From NCBI RefSeq assembly GCF_017873555.1, contig NZ_JAGGKE010000012.1, forward strand, positions 1 to 64,000: DNA of 64,000 nucleotides, in the 5' to 3' direction. Source of the stretch: Halorubrum trapanicum (GTDB lineage Archaea; Halobacteriota; Halobacteria; Halobacteriales; Haloferacaceae). Below the pieces are notes generated by a model that saw only the letters and a list, made by a program, of their open reading frames with translations, was not told where the DNA came from and did not search any database. Both the position numbers and the translations under genes were made by a program. Below, in pieces: positions 45,837 to 55,700 of this stretch (position 1 is the stretch's first letter; each line of letters opens with the position of its first letter).

Positions 45837-46102
45837 GGATCGCTATAGCTAACAGTATACGACTGTTCGATCAGATTCTCAGATCGTTCTCGATATGAGC
45901 CTCCTTAGCCTTCTGTATGCCAAACAAACCAATAATGAAATAGGTTATACGCTCATTTGACTTATTCTCTGTAAGCATTTACTGATTTGATATGTTGATT
46001 TAATGGCAATACCGTTATAGGATATGTGTATGTGTCAGGACGTTGGAATTTGAAGCATCGACAGTGGATCTGATTGTCAAACCGGTATCACTCATGGATA
46101 CT

Positions 46103-47911
46103 TTACCCACTCACCTGCGTAGCGTACAACTCTGCATACTTCCCCTCTTGATTAAGCAATTCTCCGTGTTCTCCATACTCTGATATACGTCCGTCCTCGA
46201 CAGTGTAAATTCGATCCGCATTCTTTACGGTTGACAACCGGTGAGCAATTGTGATAATGATGTAATCGCGGTCCATTTCTTCGATCGCCTGCTGTACTTC
46301 TTGCTCCAGATTCGTGTCGAGATCACTAGTTGCTTCATCAAGAATCAGTATGTCAGCATCGGCAAGCAACGCCCGAGCAAGCGCCACTCGCTGTTTCTGC
46401 CCACCAGAAAGACGGATCCCGTCATCCCCCAATAGCGTGTCATACCCGCTCGGCAGGCCATCAAAGAACTCGTCAACCTTCGCGATTTCACATACCTTTT
46501 CAATCTCAGCTTTCGACGCATCCCGGTTCGCGACAGTCAGGTTATACCGGAGCGTGTCGTCGAAGATATAGGGATTCTGTCGGACGACAGCGAGATGATC
46601 GCGCCACTCGTTAATGCCCATTTCTCCAATCAGTTCGCCGTTCGCTGTAATCTGGCCGTCGTCCGGTTCGTACATACGCGCGAGCAGTGCAGCAATCGTC
46701 GATTTGCCAGCTCCAGACTGACCGACAAATGCGATGAATTCCCCCTGATGAGCCTCAAATTCGATTCCCTGGAGGACATCTTCTTCTTGGTTATAGGAGA
46801 ACCAGACGTCGTCGAACTCAACAGTGGTAACGGTATCCGGAGCCGAGCGGATAGCATCGCTTGGTTCCTGATAACGGGCAAGTTTGTCGACGAATTGTTG
46901 CGTGCGAACGAGGTGAGGAAGGTTATTCGAAACTTTGTAGAACAATTGATTCGCTTGGCTCGCCTGCGGACCGAGACGGAACATCGCGAAAAGGAACACT
47001 CCGAGCGCTCCTAATGAAAGATCCGCAAATCGTAACGCGAGAAAAATGAGGACAAACACCGAGACGGCAACGATCAGGTTGTAGAAATTCTGGAGTGCGG
47101 CCTCGTTGCGCCGTAGTTTGATCTGCGATCCGGTGTAGGTTTCTACGGCATCAACGAAGTCCTCGCGAAGCTCGTTAGCGATACCGAAAATACGGATGTC
47201 GCGAACGCCCTGTGTTCCAGCTTGTGCCGCCGACTGACGTTTTTCGTTAGCCTCTGCAACCTCGTTCCCGAGGTCGTAACCTGATTCTATCACGCTTTGT
47301 ACCATGTACGTGAGTCCGCCTAGGAACACAACTGTAAATATTGTGAGTTCAGGGGAGATGACGAACGCGACAAAGAGATAAACGAGTGAAAGTAACCCGA
47401 CTTGGAGTAAGCGAACCCCGTTCTTAATCACTTCTCCCGCGAAGTTGGTCTGTGTGATGATCGCATTTAGAATGTCGTCTGAGCCCTCCTCGTCGAAGTA
47501 TTTAATACGGGCCTCAAGAGCGCGATCGAACGCCTCGATCTGGAGGTGCTGGACGTAGTAGGTTTGGATCGCCGCCCGGAACCACGCACCGAAGAAGCTC
47601 GACGTATACCGAACGAACATCACCGCTGCGACGCCTACAACGACTGTTGACAGGGAGAACGGGATGTTCAACAGCTGGTACACCGAGACGAATATCGCCA
47701 TCACTCCACTCGCATTGGCTGCCGGGTCACCGTTGGATTGGACAAGTTCGATGACCGGGAGAATGAAGCCCAACCCGACCGCCTCGAGTCCCGCCGCGGT
47801 CACGCCGAACACGACAATAAGGGCAGTCAGTTTCGGATCGAACTCCGCGACTTTCCGGAGTGCGATTAACTTCTCACGTCTCGACACCTGCTCCGATTCG
47901 GATTCAGACAT
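46103..47911 (-). CDS. ABC exporter (MsbA/PglK type), probable lipid-linked glycan flippase
   Basis: 602 residues: six membrane helices (~30-310), then the ATPase. Walker A is GQSGAGKST, the Q-loop is VVRQNPYIF, the signature is LSGGQKQR, Walker B is ILILDEATSDLD and the H-loop His is in IAHRLS. It is a half-transporter that should dimerise. Position at the end of the glycan island suggests it flips a lipid-linked oligosaccharide, as PglK does. A drug or lipid exporter is the alternative. Confidence 0.85.
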   Translation of the reverse strand: MSESESEQVSRREKLIALRKVAEFDPKLTALIVVFGVTAAGLEAVGLGFILPVIELVQSNGDPAANASGVMAIFVSVYQLLNIPFSLSTVVVGVAAVMFVRYTSSFFGAWFRAAIQTYYVQHLQIEAFDRALEARIKYFDEEGSDDILNAIITQTNFAGEVIKNGVRLLQVGLLSLVYLFVAFVISPELTIFTVVFLGGLTYMVQSVIESGYDLGNEVAEANEKRQSAAQAGTQGVRDIRIFGIANELREDFVDAVETYTGSQIKLRRNEAALQNFYNLIVAVSVFVLIFLALRFADLSLGALGVFLFAMFRLGPQASQANQLFYKVSNNLPHLVRTQQFVDKLARYQEPSDAIRSAPDTVTTVEFDDVWFSYNQEEDVLQGIEFEAHQGEFIAFVGQSGAGKSTIAALLARMYEPDDGQITANGELIGEMGINEWRDHLAVVRQNPYIFDDTLRYNLTVANRDASKAEIEKVCEIAKVDEFFDGLPSGYDTLLGDDGIRLSGGQKQRVALARALLADADILILDEATSDLDTNLEQEVQQAIEEMDRDYIIITIAHRLSTVKNADRIYTVEDGRISEYGEHGELLNQEGKYAELYATQVSG

Positions 47912-48341
47912 GATGAAGGGTCAGTTCATCGTCCAGTATTTGGGGAAGATACATAAGTTCATTCGTTCGATAGGTGTCGGTAACATCTTATTATTCGTGA
48001 TAGATTCTATATTGTTCACTCACCAAAAGCGCCCAATATTCATCTCTGGAACCGGTCCCCTCGGAATGTTCACTACCCCGCGAGGAGGACAATTACCGAT
48101 AATCAGCAGGCTACGCCAGCGGAGTGAACCGAAATCTCCACGAGAAACACACCAAATTGTTCTCAATAGAACTCCGTGCCGCTACTGTGGTGCCGACACT
48201 GTCTGTCGATTCCCGGTGTCGTTTTGCCGATCGTCTCGCGACATCCGGCTTCCGTAACCCCCTACTTTCGCATGCGGAGGCGGCTGTCGCTCTGGCCTTA
48301 CCGCTGGGTACGTGGCTCCGTGAGCCGATACCAACGAAGAG
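47912..48341. other. Intergenic region with decayed sequence
   Basis: About 430 bases. The first ~100 should hold the exporter's promoter. In 48100-48340 short frames run on both strands but none has a start, a ribosome site and a recognisable domain together. It is probably an old insertion remnant. Confidence 0.35.
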
Positions 48342-48518
48342 TCACTCTGTGGGCGCGTGCCACAGAAGGCCGTCCGCCATGACGAGATAACACAACACAC
48401 CTGCGGTCGCGATGGCAATCAGGCGGGCGTTAAGCACTGTACCGACGCTGTAAGCGATGATGAGCGTGACAGGGATGACTGTTAACACGAAATCCGGATA
48501 TTGGTAGCGGTCGGTCAT
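48342..48518 (-). CDS. Small two-helix membrane protein
   Basis: 58 residues: a short polar start (MTDRYQYPDF), then two hydrophobic helices (VLTVIPVTLIIAYSVGTVL and LIAIATAGVLCYLVMADGLLW). An AGGAGG ribosome site lies about 13 bases upstream of ATG 48518. It lies 26 bases downstream of another small gene on the same strand. Function unknown. Confidence 0.6.
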   Translation of the reverse strand: MTDRYQYPDFVLTVIPVTLIIAYSVGTVLNARLIAIATAGVLCYLVMADGLLWHAPTE

Positions 48519-48544
48519 CCCTGGCTTGTCCTCCTGGTAGCAAC

Positions 48545-48751
48545 CTACTCCATGTCGCCCGACTCCCGGCGCGTCTGTGCGATCCGGCGAGCGGCAGTCG
48601 GAGATCGTTCGTCGGCTGCCTCCGTCTCACAGCCGGTGACCTGTTTGCCGAACCCCTTCATGGAGCTGAACGGGTCACCCTTGATCTCACCCTCGACATC
48701 CGTGATCCCCTTCTGGAGAGAGCGAACCATTGGTTCTCGTTGACAGGTCAT
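48545..48751 (-). CDS. Small charged protein upstream of the membrane protein
   Basis: 68 residues, acidic and basic mixed, one family-like core (RSLQKGITDVEGEIKGDPFSSMKGFGKQVTG). No known domain. A strong GGAGAGAGG site stands directly before ATG 48751, and TTATATCTAATTAG lies just upstream as promoter, so it appears to be a real gene. Probably co-transcribed with the small membrane protein. Confidence 0.55.
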   Translation of the reverse strand: MTCQREPMVRSLQKGITDVEGEIKGDPFSSMKGFGKQVTGCETEAADERSPTAARRIAQTRRESGDME

Positions 48752-49070
48752 CCTCTCTCCTCGGTAATAAAACTAATTAGATATAATTAGGGAGTGACGA
48801 GGTGAAATCTCACGGCTTCAACCGTGCGAGGAGGTCACTGCGGTTTGTTCGCACGGGTTACGAGTCATTGACCTCCTCCCGCGCCTTTACAGTAGGTGCC
48901 GAAGTACTGGAGAGATTCGGTTGAGTTCCGTTTCTCGTGATCGAGAAAGGCCGATCAAGTCGACGTTTTCCTCAGTGAACCACTGTCCGAGAGCGAAAAA
49001 GAGTGGTATCCGCAAGCGGTTTGGCAATCTTGTCAGTAGTCAGCGGCGTGCTGACCCGGTGGAATCCGGA
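48752..49070. mobile_element. Two facing IS200/IS605 right-end remnants
   Basis: Hairpin CACGG/CCGTG (48811-48826) is followed by GAGGAGGTCA on the plus strand. At 48868-48883 TTGACCTCCTCCCGCGC is the same end in the opposite orientation. No transposase belongs to either. The rest, to 49070, shows no gene. Confidence 0.5.
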
Positions 49071-50157
49071 TCAGCCCCACATCTGTCGCGATCCGTCCGG
49101 GACTGACAGCACGAACAGCCGAAACAGTGCTGTCGAGACGGCTGGTCGATCAGCGAATTCTCGCTGCTCAGCAAGGAACAGACACACCAGAATCCACGGA
49201 TTGTACATCGCCACCGCGAACAGAAACTCGAACAGCCGCACCGCAAACCTCGGTGACGACGTTCGCGGCAGAAACTCACCGATCTTCCGGTAGGAGGTTT
49301 CGATTCCCCATCGGCGGCGATATGCTTCTGTAAGCGGTTCAGCGGCATCTTTCGAGACCGCACAGTTCGTCACAAGGCAAAACGAGTCGTCGTCTCGTGT
49401 GCGGTGCGGGACGACGACGAGTGTTACTGGCACCCGGCCGGTCGGTGGATTCTTTCGCACCAGCTCGTAATCTGTGACGAATCGAGAAGCGTCGTGGGCG
49501 TCAAGCGCACGCTTGACGCCCACAGTCTGTGGCGCACGCACAGCGAACTCGAGGTCAAGCTCAACGAACGTCTCAACGAGTGGCACGCGGTAGAAGCCGC
49601 GATCACAGTAGACGCGGTTGATCTCGACGAATTCTCGAGCAGTGGCGACGAGCCGGCGAATCGACTCCCGCAGCGTGCGGGAGTCATTCGCCTCGACAGA
49701 TTCCGATGCGAGCGTGAATCGAACGGCAGGATCGACGATACAGAGTGTCACAAATGCGTACGCGAGGTTTGTTCCGCGGTCTGGATTGACCGAACAGACG
49801 TGTGGTGTATCGTCCGATCCGTAGTAGAGCCATTCGTGAATATCGAGCGCAACATCGACAGAACGAGTGAACGCTCGCTGGCGGCCGGCGTGAGCGAACG
49901 TGGCTGTCCGGACGCCATCGAACTAAGTGTCGATGGCGTCCGGGCTCAGTCCACGAAGATGGTAGAGCAGTGATTTGGCAAGCGGACTCCGTTGGAGATC
50001 AATCTCTTCATTCCGAGCAAGCTGAAGCTCTTTCGCGGTTGTATGAACGAATTCGCCGTCGAAGGAACTCCGAGCGAGGACTTTCTGGAAGTCCTCGCTC
50101 GGATACTGTCCGTTCGGCTTCGTCGAAAAATCAAGATGTGTGAATAACAGCCTAAAA
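49071..50157 (-). pseudogene. IS4-type (ISH) transposase interrupted by a stop
   Basis: Minus-strand transposase of the IS4 DDE class. The front part (FTHLDFSTKPNG...LARNEEIDLQRSPLAKSLLYHLRGLSPDAIDT) is cut by TAG at 49923-49925. Reading continues in the same frame through VALDIHEWLYYGSDD, CDRGFY and RRRWGIETSYRKI (the E of DDE) to the end at 49071. The premature stop lies in the loop of a perfect inverted repeat (49908-49921 with 49930-49943). Single copies of the rest look well preserved, so inactivation may be recent. Confidence 0.75.
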
Positions 50158-50631
50158 GCAGCACGAGACAGCTGTTTCGCCTCAGTTGTGTGGATCAGAC
50201 CGCAGATTGGTCACCACCAACGAAAACGACGACTCAGCTACTTCGGCACCTACTGTTGAGGAGCGGGTGACGTCGGGAACGCCGTTCCTCGCGGAACACT
50301 TCGAGAAGGCAGCAGTCGAGCTTCGAGAGAAACTGGGCGAGCAGTCTGACGAATAGCCGTGTCACCCTCGATGATCTCCCCACTCAATCACTAGCCGCCT
50401 TGTCGGCAGTGTACTATTCAACCTGAAGCGATCAATGAGAAACTCAAATCCGTGTAACAATTACGGTGAGGGCCTCATGGCGTAATTCTGATCAAGCATC
50501 CCCGTGAATTTTTGATTCATATCAACTACCAATATATATAATACGCATTATTATTTGGTGCCAAATCACCAATCAGATTCTGTCTGGTGAAGGTGCCAAT
50601 GTTTAACGTTAGCGGCCACTGTCAATTTGAT
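50158..50631. promoter_or_regulatory. Intergenic region before the dehydratase, with a palindrome
   Basis: A short open frame ending at about 50356 (PTVEERVTSGTPFLAEHFEKAAVELREKLG) may be a relic or small gene; I cannot support it further. AT-rich promoter DNA follows at 50525-50555 (TATATATAATACGC). The inverted repeat TTGGTG-CCAAAT-CACCAA (50554-50572) is a possible operator. Confidence 0.4.
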
Positions 50632-51765
50632 ATGACACAGATTGTCGAATATGAGCTTTTCAAGGTACCACCACGCTGGCTCTTTTTGAAGATTGAAACC
50701 AGCGATGGGACGGTCGGCTGGGGAGAACCAATATTAGAGGGTCGTGCAGAGACCGTCAAAAGTGCCGTCAACGAGCTGATGGAGGGCTATCTGCTTGGTG
50801 AAGAGTCAAGCCAAATAGAGAAGCTCTGGCAGACAATGTACCGAGGGGGGTTCTATCGAGGTGGTCCGGTGTTGATGTCTGCCATTGCTGGGATCGACCA
50901 AGCGCTCTGGGACATCAAGGGGAAGTACACCGGAGAATCAGTCTCCGAATTGCTCGGGGGACGGACACGCGAACACGTCCCACTATACAAACGATTGGTA
51001 CCAGAGACCGTCGAAGAAGTCTCGTCTCTCGTTGAGGACGCCGTCTCAGACGGATTCGACACGCTCAAACTGCTCACGACGTATCAAACGTCGCCGATCG
51101 AGTCGACCGTAGATATTGACGAGATCTGTAAACACCTTGCGACGGCACGCGAGGTTGCCGGCCGGGGGGTCGATATCGGGATTGACCTTCACGGGCACAT
51201 CTCCGCGAGCATGGCTCCAAGGGTGCTTTCTCGACTAGCAGAGTACGATCCGATGTTTGTCGAGGAGGTTGTTCGGCCGGAGCATCTTGCCATGCTCGAT
51301 CGATCCGCGGCATACGATATTCCAATCGCGTTCGGCGAACGATTGTACTCTCGGTGGGAGTTTCAGCCACATCTGGAAGCAGGACGGCTCGACATCGTAC
51401 AACCGGATGTTTCCCACGCAGGCGGGATAACTGAGATTCAGAACATTGCCTCACTCGCTGAGACGTACGGAGCGAAACTGATGATGAACTGCTCTGTCGG
51501 ACCGATCGCATACTCAGCAAGTACGCAGCTGAGTCACCACCTCCCGAACGCGATTCAACAGCCTACTATCGGAGAGAGATACATCGACGATTACGTCGAT
51601 AATGCGGAGGATCTCCATAGTGAGGAGGGTCATGTAACACTCCCTACGAAGCCCGGTCTCGGGATCGAGGTGAATGAAACGGGCGTACGAGAGCACGCCG
51701 GTGAAGGAAGTGAATGGCGGACACCAGTCCGCCGATACAACGATGGAAGCTTCGTCGAGTGGTGA
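50632..51765 (+). CDS. Enolase-superfamily sugar-acid dehydratase, divergent paralogue
   Basis: 377 residues from ATG 50632, where the text aligns with the start of the paralogue at 62552. It has the mandelate-racemase fold. Metal ligands are in GIDLHGHIS (D), VEEVVRPE (E) and FGERLYSRW (E); the general base His is in DVSHAGG. The paralogue's LKMNATE and APHCPLGP become LKLLTTYQ and MMNCSVGP. Those changes touch active-site loops, so it may act on a different sugar acid. The IclR regulator follows. Confidence 0.8.
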   Translation: MTQIVEYELFKVPPRWLFLKIETSDGTVGWGEPILEGRAETVKSAVNELMEGYLLGEESSQIEKLWQTMYRGGFYRGGPVLMSAIAGIDQALWDIKGKYTGESVSELLGGRTREHVPLYKRLVPETVEEVSSLVEDAVSDGFDTLKLLTTYQTSPIESTVDIDEICKHLATAREVAGRGVDIGIDLHGHISASMAPRVLSRLAEYDPMFVEEVVRPEHLAMLDRSAAYDIPIAFGERLYSRWEFQPHLEAGRLDIVQPDVSHAGGITEIQNIASLAETYGAKLMMNCSVGPIAYSASTQLSHHLPNAIQQPTIGERYIDDYVDNAEDLHSEEGHVTLPTKPGLGIEVNETGVREHAGEGSEWRTPVRRYNDGSFVEW

Positions 51766-51867
51766 GGTGTTTCCCGATGTGTTCCCAACCAGTCAGCCAG
51801 ATATTGTGGAGATACCGAGGCGTACACTATCTGTATACTTATTGGTGGTGAGGGGGTACAACCGGAT

Positions 51868-52593
51868 ATGTCCGAGAGCGATAGAATTGAGGCGACGAGA
51901 ACCTCTTTCGATATTCTCGATACAATTCACGAGTTGAAAGGCGCATCGGCCGCCGAACTGATCGCCGCGACCGGCTTATCACGCGGGGGAGTCTACAAAC
52001 ATCTCCGAACGTTGATGGACGTGGACGCTGTCGAGAACCAGAACGGAACATACGTGATCGGCCCGAAGTTCAATGAATACGGTCTCTCCGTGACCGGGTC
52101 TCGGCCTGTTCTCTCCCAACGTGACAAAGTTGATAAGCTCTCTCGTTCACTCAATGCGCCGACGAATCTATGGTTCTACAGTACCCCGGATTGCCACTGC
52201 CTGTACACGACCGTCGGCGACGAACAAGACCAGTATCCACGACAGCGAGGCGACACGGAATCGCTCGTGGAGAGTCCAGCGGGGAAGGCGATATTGGCGC
52301 ACCTTCCGTCTGATCGGCGCGATTCGATCGTCGATGGAGACGAAACAATCGCCGCGCAGATCGAAACGATCCGGGAACGGAGCCTCCTGGAAGAGCCGCT
52401 CTCCTTTGCGCCGGAGTGGGTCTCGATAGCGACCGCAGTCAGAGACCCGGAAGACGAACCGATCGCGTCCTTAGAAGTCGTCATCCCGGCAGAGCGGGCG
52501 CGAGGCATCGACGTGAAAAACAACATCAGTGGCCTTCTCACCGAAACCGCGAACCGAATGCGCGTCGAGATGTTGGCAGGATCGGATCGGTGA
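51868..52593 (+). CDS. IclR-family regulator of the sugar locus
   Basis: 241 residues. The winged helix (TSFDILDTIHELKGASAAELIAATGLSRGGVYKHLRTL, ~12-50) is followed by a shortened IclR effector domain (ESPAGKAILAHLPS, PEDEPIASLEVVIPA). It lies between the sugar-acid dehydratase and the beta-galactosidase, so the galactoside genes are its likely targets; the palindrome at 56972 is a candidate site. Confidence 0.8.
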   Translation: MSESDRIEATRTSFDILDTIHELKGASAAELIAATGLSRGGVYKHLRTLMDVDAVENQNGTYVIGPKFNEYGLSVTGSRPVLSQRDKVDKLSRSLNAPTNLWFYSTPDCHCLYTTVGDEQDQYPRQRGDTESLVESPAGKAILAHLPSDRRDSIVDGDETIAAQIETIRERSLLEEPLSFAPEWVSIATAVRDPEDEPIASLEVVIPAERARGIDVKNNISGLLTETANRMRVEMLAGSDR

Positions 52594-52719
52594 GAACTAA
52601 TCGTTGTGTTGTTATAAAATCTGATGTATTTTAATACTAGTCTGATTTTCTATGTTTGTTCTATGAGAACGTGGTGGCTGATACAGTGACAGCCACTCTC
52701 AGTTACGTTCCTGTTTTTT

Positions 52720-55700
52720 TTAGTTGTCGTTTCCACGGCCGTTACCGTTCCCACGCCCGTTACCGTTCCCCGGTCGTTTATCGCGACCCTTGTTCGAATC
52801 GTCTCCATCCTCCTCCGGGTTAGCGACGCGGAAGACAACCCGACCGTCGATTGATTCATCGGCGCCGATGGTCGGATCCTGAGTGACTGGTTGATGTCGA
52901 CTTAACCATTCGTCGGCGTTGGTTCCGGAAAGCGAGCGATCGATAGCAAGCAGATCGACCGTCTCGTCGCGGACCTGTGCCCGTACGTGAGTCTCACCGT
53001 TTCCGAGAACACGGAAACCCCGATCCGATTCGTTTGTTAGAGCCGCTCGATAGACATTGCGTTTCGTCCCCCGGAAGTCGTTTGAACCATGTGATGTCGC
53101 GTCGTCTTTCCACGGCTGATCGCTTCGAATGCGGATCCCCTCGTGATTCGGCCGAGACCCGTCGGGGAACGCTTGTGCTGAACCTGTTTCCCGTCCGATA
53201 TGGGTTTCCGGATAGGCGGTCCACTGACCGTCACGCGTCCACGAGAGCGTCGTGTAATCGCGATTCAGCGGCATGGCGACACCCACCTCTCGGGCGTCAA
53301 TCGCCTCCTGAATGCTGAAGTCGTACGACAGGTCGATCCCACGCTCTTGTGGATAAATAACGAAGGTCCCTTCCGCGATGTCGTACGTGACGTCGACAGC
53401 GATCGCACTCCCACCGTCTACACGACGAACATCGGTAACTGTCCGTTCAGAGAGACGGTGATCGATAGCATTCTCGTACGCACGTCCCGTTGCGTTCTGG
53501 GTTGGAGTAATGACGAGTTCCGGACCAGCGGAGACGATCGGGTTACCGTCGGTTCCTTCAATTACAACGTTTCCGGTGCCCCGGTCAACACTAAGGCTGA
53601 ACGTGCCCGTCTCCACTGCCAGTGTCTCGTCGGTTGCGGAGATCGACTCCGTAATCGGTGTTGAATCAAGTCTGCTACTCGGCGTATCGGCAGTAAACAC
53701 AACCTGCTGGATCACGTGACCCTCGGGATGGGTGACGGTCATCTCTAAGCGACCGTCTTCAACCGGTACCGTGATCTGTTCTTGCTCTCCAGGTTGGGCT
53801 GAAAGCTCACGGTTCCCGCGTCCGCGAGCTCCTTCAAATGACACCGTCCGCTCGGTGAGGTCGATAAACTCGTGACGGTTCTCGACAGTAAGGGTGACGA
53901 CATTTCCGTTGCCGCGCCACGTCGTATCAACTACCTGAACCGGTGAATACGCTTTCTTGACGTGCCAGTACTCGGGACGGGCGCGCCTGTTTCGGTCGAG
54001 CAGCCCCCAGAGATATTCACCCCATTGCTCAAGGTGATCGCCACCGGCCCAGATAGCAGCACCGGCAACTGCCCCGGCATCCCGACACTGCTCCCAGATG
54101 AGTTCAAAGACGCTCCCCCACTCATCCCGCAGCCCGGGATCAGTCACAAGCTCTTGGTCATTGTAGCAGTAGGTATGTGCGTATTCGTCGAAGAGAGTCG
54201 GTGCATCGAGGTTCCCGTACGCTGTAACGGTCGAGTCAGTACGTAACGCGGGGTAGTGGTGGGCTCGCAAGCTGTAGGCGTCGTGCCAGGGATCCGAATC
54301 ATCGTACGCGTCGTGGTTGAAGATTAGCGGTCTAGTGGGATCTGCTTCCTTCACAAGAGCGGTAACAGTCTCGAACGCTTCGTACCACTCAGACTCATTG
54401 GCGATTGACCAGAGACAGACAGAGGCACGGTTCTTATCCCTCTCAACCATTTCGAGGGTCTGCTCGATGACCACGTCTGGGTACGGATCGCCACGCTGCC
54501 GGCCGACGAACATGTGTGGTGCCTCTACCTCCACTACGATACCCAATTCGTCACAGGCGTCAAGGAATGCTTCAGATGTCGGGTGGTGAGCAGCTCTCAC
54601 ATAGTTTACGTTCGCCTCTTTCAGCCGGCGCGCATCCTCCCGAGTGATCTCTGCTGGGATGGCGTGCCCGTGTTTCGGTAGGTGAATTTCTTCCCAGTTG
54701 ACTCCCCGAAGTGTGACCGATTCTCCGTTGATACGCAACGCCTGCCCGTCAACCTCTATCTCTCGAATCCCAATCCGCTCAGTCACTTCCTCTGTGACAC
54801 CTCCAGCATCGAGTGACACGTCGAGATCATGGAGTCGGGGCTGTTCAGGATTCCATGTCTCGGGATCGTCGACGGTCATCTCAACGGTTATACTACGGGC
54901 TTTTCCGGAAGGAACAGCATCAAGGACTGCCTTGTCGGAACCGACGACAGTTCCGTTAGGATCTGTTAGCGAGACAGATAACTCGGCAGTCGTCTCAGAT
55001 TTTCCCGAATTCTCAACAATAGTGTTGACGTGAACGGTTGCCGCTGTTCCGTTATCGATGAGTTCAGTTCGTACATCGCAGTCGGCCAGATGAACCTGAG
55101 GGACCGAGATCAGCGTTACGTCACGCGGGATACCCCCAGTGACGTTCTGCCAACCCATATCATCGGCTTCAGACGCCTGTGCCACACCGACTGTCACTGT
55201 GTTCGACCCCTGGGGTTCGATTTCGTCGGTAACGTCTACCTCGAATGGAGTGTGACCGCCCACGTGAGTCCCCATAAGGGACCCATTCACATACACCCAC
55301 GCTTCGCTGTAGACTGCACCGAACTGTAGCAATACACGTCCTTCTCTCCAGTCTTCAGAGACATCGATCTCACGACGGTACCAGCCGCGCTGGTTTCCTG
55401 GAGGATACCAGTCGGCGGAATCTTCAGGTACTTCATAGCCGTCATAACCCCACTGACCAGGAACGGTCTCGTCACGCCACTCAACGCTCCGGTCCTCGAT
55501 GGTCGCGTAGTCGAACCAAAGAACGGCGGTATCTGGGACAGCCCTAAATCCGGTGCTTACCTGTTCCGCTGATAGGGCAGAGGGGAGTGCCCATGTCGAC
55601 GTGACAGCCACATCGAGATCGCCTCCACCGACGATGAGTGGTGCATCACTCTCGGCGAGTCCAGTCGCCTCATGTTCAATAGTTCCGATTGGGTCACCAT

